Of a DNA stretch of 64,000 bases, positions 58,591-64,000 are shown piece after piece (position 1 is the first letter of the stretch; each line of letters begins with the position of its first letter). The position numbers and the translations under genes are program-made. Source of the stretch: Chinchilla lanigera (Eukaryota > Chordata > Mammalia > Rodentia > Chinchillidae); the NCBI RefSeq assembly GCF_000276665.1, contig NW_004955473.1:4294449-4358448 (forward strand). Reading direction: 5' to 3'. The notes beneath the pieces are model-generated. The model was not told the DNA's origin, searched no databases, and saw only the letters and a list, made by a program, of their open reading frames with translations.

Positions 58591-59299
58591 CTTTTTTCAT
58601 TCAGGGTCATACCCCATTGAAGGTTGGGAATTCATTGTGCTTGGTCTAGCCATATGCATGCTGGTAGTTGGTGGGAGTATAGTGTGATTTAAAAAAACAA
58701 AATCATTTTGAAACATGAAGGATGATATAAGTTATGGGAAGCTCTGTATAATAAAAACTATTATTTTGTAATTGATTGCCAAATTAAGGGATAGTTTAGA
58801 AAGTTCACATAGGTGACCTGTGGAAGGAAAGAAGCTCAAAAGGGGCCCAGGCTGCTGGCCCAACACAGAGCCATTAGTCACTGCCTCCTGCTGCACTATG
58901 TGTATATATAGCATTGACCTTAATATTTGAGGATGGCCCTGCTGAGGCAGCTAGTTCTCAAGCCAAAGTTCCCATTATCAGTAGGATTTAACACTTGACT
59001 TGTTTATAGTTGTCATGGCCCGGGTCCCACCCCCTGACATAGACCATGGCCTTGTAGTTAGTAGTTTGTAATGCAGGTCAACAATATAGTCTAAAACCCC
59101 AGCCTCTCAAAACCCAACCAAGTGGAGAATACGAAACACCTCCAGTCCTTCAGCATTCTACATTTAGGAGAGAGGAATGATAAGAAAGTGCATATGGAAA
59201 ATATTCTCCATTCATACACATCCCCCAAAAAAGCACTGTCTAGACTAAGCACAAATACAACTTTGTCCTGTACCTTTATAAGATATCCATAGTACCATG
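58591..59299. other. Unique sequence
   Basis: No gene or repeat recognised. Confidence 0.4.
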
Positions 59300-59535
59300 A
59301 TAAATGGCTTATCTTTCAAAACTCAGTCTAAATTCATCTCCCCCAGATTAACATCACTTCCTCTGCACATTTCTCCCTCCTTCTCCACCCCCACCTCATC
59401 CTAGCAGATTAACTTCCTCCTCTTTCTTTGCATCTCTGTTTAGCCGTTGTGAAACTAGACAGTAGTTTTGTTTTTAGGTCTTTCTATCATGACTCTTAGG
59501 AGACCCTCAAGGGGCAGGGAAACATATTTTTCACC
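59300..59535 (+). mobile_element. L2 fragment
   Basis: L2-like order: CAAAACTCAGTCTAAATTCA, CTCCCTCCTTCTCC, TTTGCATCTCTG, GACCCTCAAGGGGCAGGGAA. Confidence 0.6.
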
Positions 59536-59649
59536 ACATATCACATGGATTTAACAAATTTGTTAAAGTGATATTCTTTGTTTCCATAGAACCTTGTAAT
59601 AACTTCAAAGTCTCAGGTATAACTAGCACATATGACCACCTGTGTTGTT

Positions 59650-59960
59650 TTTACCACAGCTCTGTAAAGGGGATAATTTCACTCTTAAAGATGAAGAAAC
59701 CAAAGCTCTGTGTTTCTCAAATTCCTAATGGACATAAGAGTTCCCCGGGGCACTTGTTCAACAGGCAGATTTCCCAGTGCCAGCCAGATGAAAACCTCAG
59801 CAGTGGGCCCTGGCTGTTGGCCTATTTAGCAAGCACTCAAAGTGATTCTGATGCACATGGTTGGAACACACTTTGAGAAACATAGTGCTTGCTGTACAGC
59901 AAGTAATGGTAGAGCCAAAGTTCAGGCTAGCCCTCCTAATTCCAGATCTAGTTCATGATA
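59650..59960 (-). mobile_element. MIR split by MER5A
   Basis: Antisense MIR core at 59650-59715 (CTCTGTAAAGGGGATAATTT, TAAAGATGAAGAAACC) continues after the MER5A as GTAATGGTAGAGCCAAAGTT. Confidence 0.65.
59716..59883 (+). mobile_element. MER5A-type hAT element
   Basis: CCGGGGCACTTGTTCAAC, CAGATTTCCC, CTCAGCAGTGGGCCC, then CAAAGTGATTCTGATGCACA and CACTTTGAGAAACATAG follow the MER5A consensus order. Nonautonomous, inactive, inside a MIR. Confidence 0.8.
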
Positions 59961-60633
59961 TATTTATCTTAGTCACACTCAATCTCCTATGGCAAGGAAG
60001 TGGACCAAAACATGTTGGAAAGATTTTCAGCAACAACACCTAAAACAAAACAGCTTGTGGATTAACCCCAGAACTAGTTCTTTTTCCTCGAAGAAAACTA
60101 GCCAGACTTCCAAAGGTATAGCAGCCAGACTGTCAAATCATCTCTTAATACAGTTCACCTCTGGAAAGCTTAGAGCATAGAGCTTTGGGAACTGAGTTTA
60201 TAGTTCCTTCCTCATCCTTCCTCAACCCAAACCATCACTACAAGTAGCCATACCATTACCATAATGAGCATGCTCAGTACCTGAAATGCAATTAGTTGAT
60301 CTGTTAAACATTACAGTTTGCAATTGAAAACCAGTAGCTATAACACCCGAGATCCCAACAGTAATATTAATGTGTTTTAAAACCAGGAGAAAGAACTGAA
60401 TGGCTTATGGGCAATTAGTGCAAATGTTAAAGCAGCTGAGATATATAGCATCTTGAGGTTCATTTATTCTTTTTTAGTGTTTGTTACCTAAATATTAGGT
60501 GAAGAAATATATATGTCATGATGCCACTCTAAAGATGAAAGGCCACAGTTACCCATTCACCCTAGACCAAGGAAACATTACTTCCCCAGTATCTCAGAAG
60601 CCCAAGAAGCCAAGAGGCTGGCTGTTATGGATT
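59961..60633. other. Unique sequence
   Basis: Short plus-strand frames only, without motif. Nothing recognised. Confidence 0.4.
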
Positions 60634-61039
60634 GTTATGGTTGATACATTGTGTCAACTTGGGGAGTCTAGAGGTTTGGCTAAGTAACTCAGCAGGAAGG
60701 CAGGATACTTACTTTGTATATATCCTGAGCCTGTTGCAGAGGAGGGCATGGAGATTATGTGAGAGCTACACGCCCCTTAGGTGGGGGTAGTCTGTTTACA
60801 AAGTAAGGCAGGGAAAAAGAAGCTGCTTGCCGCCATTCGCCATTCCTCCAGTTTGCTCTGGCTGCTTTGCTGTTCGACTGCCATTCCCCCTTTTGCTCTT
60901 GTTGCTTTGCTACCTTTTGCCTCGGAGCCAGCCAAGTATGGACTGAAACCTCCACAAACTGTAAGCTAAATAAACCTTTCCTTCCTTCATTTTGGGCGTT
61001 GGGTATTTTGTCTCAGCAATGAGAGAAAAGTAACCAAGA
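60634..61039 (+). mobile_element. URR1-type nonautonomous hAT element
   Basis: Starts GTTATGGTTGATACATTGTG and ends GAAAAGTAACCAAGA. The flanks TATGGATT and CATGGATT (60626-60633, 61040-61047) match at seven of eight bases, the 8-bp duplication expected for hAT. The termini GTTATGGTT and (reversed) TCTTGGTT form short inverted ends. The right third is shared with the elements at 28275 and 33404; the interior differs. Confidence 0.88.
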
Positions 61040-61047
61040 CATGGATT

Positions 61048-61444
61048 ATAGTACAAAAAAGCCCAGGAGAGCCCACCTCTGCTCTTGCTGCTCAAAAATC
61101 CCTCCAGGCTTCCCACAGTGGAGTTTGATGAGGTTCCATGGGCCCCTGGATGGACCCCTTGATGGGTCTCTGGATCCAACCTCAACCGATTCACCTGCCT
61201 CACATTCACCTAATAACCTTGAAGTGACTAGGAGTATCCCTGAGATTCTTCAGTCCATGCACCCCACTGTGAAATAAAAAAGGAGGTGCCTGGCTCTCGC
61301 TGAGAGATGTGTGAGAAGAGACCTCTGCAGAGTAGCTGAATGGGTTCTTCCTTAGCCAGAAAAAAAAGGAAGGGAAAAATAAAGGAAATGAGGATAAAAT
61401 CAAGAACAAGTGCTTGTTCTGTGTCAGTGTTCTTAATGGTGGTA
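61048..61444. other. Unique sequence
   Basis: A short plus-strand frame (61041-61277) has no motif. An A/G-rich run lies at 61357-61395. Confidence 0.4.
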
Positions 61445-61690
61445 TATAGTTCAGTGGTTAAAACTGTGGGTCCTAGAGCCATACTTCCTGAACTTGACTT
61501 CCAACTCTTGCAACAGCTATCTCTGTGGAAGTGTGGGCAACTTCCAAACTTCTGTTTCATTTTCCTTATCCATAAAATTGATATCATAATAAACATTACG
61601 TATCTCATTGCATTATTGTGAAGACTAGATTATATAATACATGTAAAGTTGTGTTTGGCACATAATAAACATTTAATTGATATTAGGAAT
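61445..61690 (+). mobile_element. MIR
   Basis: TTCAGTGGTTAAAACTGTGG, GTCCTAGAGCCATACTTCC, GTTTCATTTTCCTTATCC, ATAAAATTGATATCATAATA, TTTGGCACATAATAAACATT. Confidence 0.88.
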
Positions 61691-61714
61691 CAGCATCATT
61701 ATCACTATCTTGAG

Positions 61715-61890
61715 TACAGAAAAGATAGTTATTATCCCCAGCTACAGGTGAATTAACAGGTTAAAAACTTCGTGGAACTCTTCTCAAGTCACATAACTGC
61801 TAAGCAGTAAAACCAAGATTTAATTTTTAAAATCTATTTGACTCCAAAGTCAGTATTCCTTCCCCTATACCTTGTTGCCTTAGTAAATGT
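61715..61890 (-). mobile_element. MIR
   Basis: Opposite orientation to its neighbour: TTATTATCCCCAGCTACAGG, CTTCTCAAGTCACATAACTG, AACCAAGATTTAATT, GACTCCAAAGTCAGTATTCC. Confidence 0.75.
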
Positions 61891-63198
61891 AAGGTATGTG
61901 CTATGAATTCCTGGAAGAGAGAGATGCATGCCAAGACCTGTTGTCTTCTTCCTCACTATACAACAACCTCATCCCCATGGCAACTGCCATCTGAAGGGCT
62001 GGTTTGAATCCCAGATTCTTATAGATCTAAAGAAAAACCTGGAATGTCCTTATAAGGCTCCAGTATGCAGGGGAAGCTCTCCAGGTCTCTCTAGCTACAG
62101 CAATGAATCTTCCAGGATGAGATTTAGTTTGTGAAAGCTTCCTCTCTTTAAAGTTCTCATCTGTGTACTTTAAAGATAAAGCCACTGTCTCATATACCAT
62201 CCGGCCACACTCACAACCCCTGAGAGAATGAGTACCTACTGTATAGGTTAGAGTCAAGATCCTTCCCTCACTTTCTGTCCCTTCTCTTCCTTTTCTTTTC
62301 CTTCTCAAGGAAGGATAAGTTGTGGCATCCTTATTCCCTTGAGTGGTTTATTAATTCATTCTGGATAACACTCATGAGGAATTAAAACCCCTACTTATAT
62401 AATGGCATTATCTATCTCGAGATGTTTGGAAACCTTGTCTTAGAAGATCACCTGTCAGTTTTTTCATGCTGTATAACTATGATACAAGCTGCTGATAGCA
62501 TCTGTAAGAGAAGAGAGAGGAGGGCTTCAGTGCATCATTCACAAACAATGATAGTTTGTTAATTTTCAACAAAAATGAACAGGGCCTCAAAATAATACCT
62601 TCAATGTATAATATATTGCTTCATGAGCAATAAATACCAAGTAGAAGATAAAACCTTGAGCCCTGGGCTCAGTGCAGGCCGAAATCATTTATTTTGCTGT
62701 TTCCTTTCCCATAGCCAGAGAAAAGAAAATGCAGTGTTATTCAGTACCGACACCCAACCCTGCCCTTGTGTCATAATCTTCTACAACAAATGCTTTTTCA
62801 GTGCCTACTATGTGCACAGCCCTGTATGATATCACAGAAGTGGATTTTTCTCATGTGTTCTGTGCAAGCATTTTCTGAAATTCCTTTCTTTGTCATGGTG
62901 TTTTCCTAATTCTATTTCCAAATTCACTCTCTAAACAGCACCTCACTAGCCTTCCACAGCACCTGGATTCGCCACCACAGGGAGCTTAGAAGTAACCATG
63001 CTAAAAACCTTAATAGATTCATAGCCAGGGGTAGGGCTTATCAGTTAGTCACAGTACTATACGAGAATAGGGCATAAATTGTGTGTGTGGACACTAGGAT
63101 TGACTGTACATGTTGTGCATGGGAAGGGGGTGAGAAGAAACCAGAGGTATAAGGCACTCTCAGGTGCGAAGACACAAAAGTTGTTATAGTACAGAAAG
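61891..63198. other. Unique sequence without a recognised gene
   Basis: A short antisense MIR-like core (GTGCCTACTATGTGCACAGCC) lies at about 62800-62822. Nothing else recognised. Confidence 0.4.
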
Positions 63199-63415
63199 GT
63201 TTCTCATCTCAGCACTGCGGACATTTAGGGCATGATAACTGTTTCTTACAGAGGTCTGTCCTGTACATCATAGGATGTTTAGCAACATTCTTAGCCTTTA
63301 TCTACTACATGTCAGTAGCAACTTCCTTCCCCCCATGTGTGCCAACCAAAAATGTTTCCAAATATTGCCAGGTCTATTCAGAGACAACTTAATCCACGTT
63401 AAGAACCCACTGTAA
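63199..63415 (-). mobile_element. MER20-type hAT element
   Basis: Antisense order: TTCTCATCTCAGCACTGCGG, ACATTTAGGGCATGATAACT, CTGTCCTGTACATCATAGGA, TGTTTAGCAACATTCTTAGC, CCAACCAAAAATGTTTCCAA, TTGCCAGG, ending AAGAACCCACTG. Eutherian-age nonautonomous hAT-Charlie element. Confidence 0.85.
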
Positions 63416-63536
63416 CAGAGGACATGGAGAGCACCCATCCATATAATGCTGAGCTCTATACCTGTCCTATCTCTATGCATGTCCCAATTCCAATATTCTA
63501 TAAGTTTACAGTTCTCCTGGTTTAGAAGAGCATAAA

Positions 63537-63745
63537 AGGTAAGAGCAGGAACTGTGGAGACAGGTTGCCTGGGTTTGCATCCTGGCTTAAGCTCACTTTA
63601 TGGCCTCTGTCTCAGTTACCTCATTGGTAAAATGGGGGAAATGAGAAGGCCTACGTCATAGGGTTGTGAATTTATATTAATGTATAAGAGGTGCCTAGAA
63701 GAATGTCTGGCACATAGTAAACATTAGGTAAATATTAATTCTTTT
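63537..63745 (+). mobile_element. MIR
   Basis: GGTAAGAGCAGGAACTGTGG, CTGGGTTTGCATCCTGGCTT, CTCAGTTACCTCATTGGTAA, AATGGGGGAAATGAG, GAATGTCTGGCACATAGTAA. Confidence 0.92.
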
Positions 63746-64000
63746 TAGTCATATTATGATTACTATCATTAACACTATAATTCACCATTTATCTAAGTCC
63801 TGGTATATCCCAGAGGTCTGATGTCTCACCCAGCTTTGGACTATCTTCCTTCTGCAGAAATGACTAGAGAGCTAAGTCTACGGTTCAGGACCACACAATG
63901 CAAAGAGATTTTAGATGGCTGTGGGTCTATGCAATAGACAATGCAGGTAAGCCCCATTTTGTATGATTGCTGAGTTCTTGCGGAGTTTACTTATTTAAAA
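63746..64000. other. Unique sequence to the end of the window
   Basis: Nothing recognised. Confidence 0.4.

Noticed and set aside
1..64000. A new multi-gene biological system
   Set aside because: I found no cluster of intact genes. All long coding traces belong to L1 or a dead mariner, so I do not claim such a system here.

Overview
The window looks like mammalian, specifically rodent, nuclear DNA. It is AT-rich and has no operon structure. It carries tRNA-derived ID SINEs (A box like TAGCTCAGCGGC, B box like GGTTC), 7SL-derived B1 SINEs, many L1 copies of different ages, URR1-type hAT elements, and old mammalian repeats (MIR, L2, MER5A, MER20). The young ID copies end in GGTACC plus an AC-rich A tail instead of the rat BC1-type ending, so the host is probably not a murid. 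A castorimorph (beaver or kangaroo-rat group) is a guess only. I found no convincing exon, RNA gene, CpG island or promoter of a host gene. The window reads as intergenic or deep intronic DNA, and its content is a layered history of transposon insertions. Layout: 0.3-7.1 kb is a near full-length ancient L1 broken by two ID elements and a younger L1 tail, preceded by an ID-B1 composite. 9.9-13.9 kb holds the oddest structure, a long degenerate GACAGA-type purine-rich array in three blocks, split by an old L1 3' end with recognisable target-site duplications and by a spacer with a G-quadruplex motif. 14-29 kb is mostly unique DNA with ID, B1, MIR and L2 insertions, a solo LTR with TG...CA ends and a 5-bp duplication, and a URR1-type element. 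29.7-31.2 kb has two old antisense L1 pieces with a decayed mariner-like transposase between them. 32-37.8 kb is a nested stack: an antisense L1 that lacks its 3' part, interrupted by a candidate LTR carrying a 176-bp internal duplication, a hAT element at the LTR edge, a 393-bp insertion with 18-bp direct repeats, and a second short antisense L1 beyond it. 39.4-41.0 kb has two L1 insertions with inverted 5' parts. 41-49 kb is mainly unique DNA with local duplications, including a 156-bp copy pair 1.75 kb apart. 49.2-54.9 kb is the most complete L1 of the window, sense strand, with both ORFs broken. 55-64 kb is unique DNA with a 31-bp inverted repeat, a microsatellite plus B1, MIR, L2, MER5A, another URR1-type element and MER20. 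No gene pathway can be described. The useful information is the order of insertions and a few unexplained repeats. Family names are by-eye recognition; a RepeatMasker run against a rodent library would be the decisive test.
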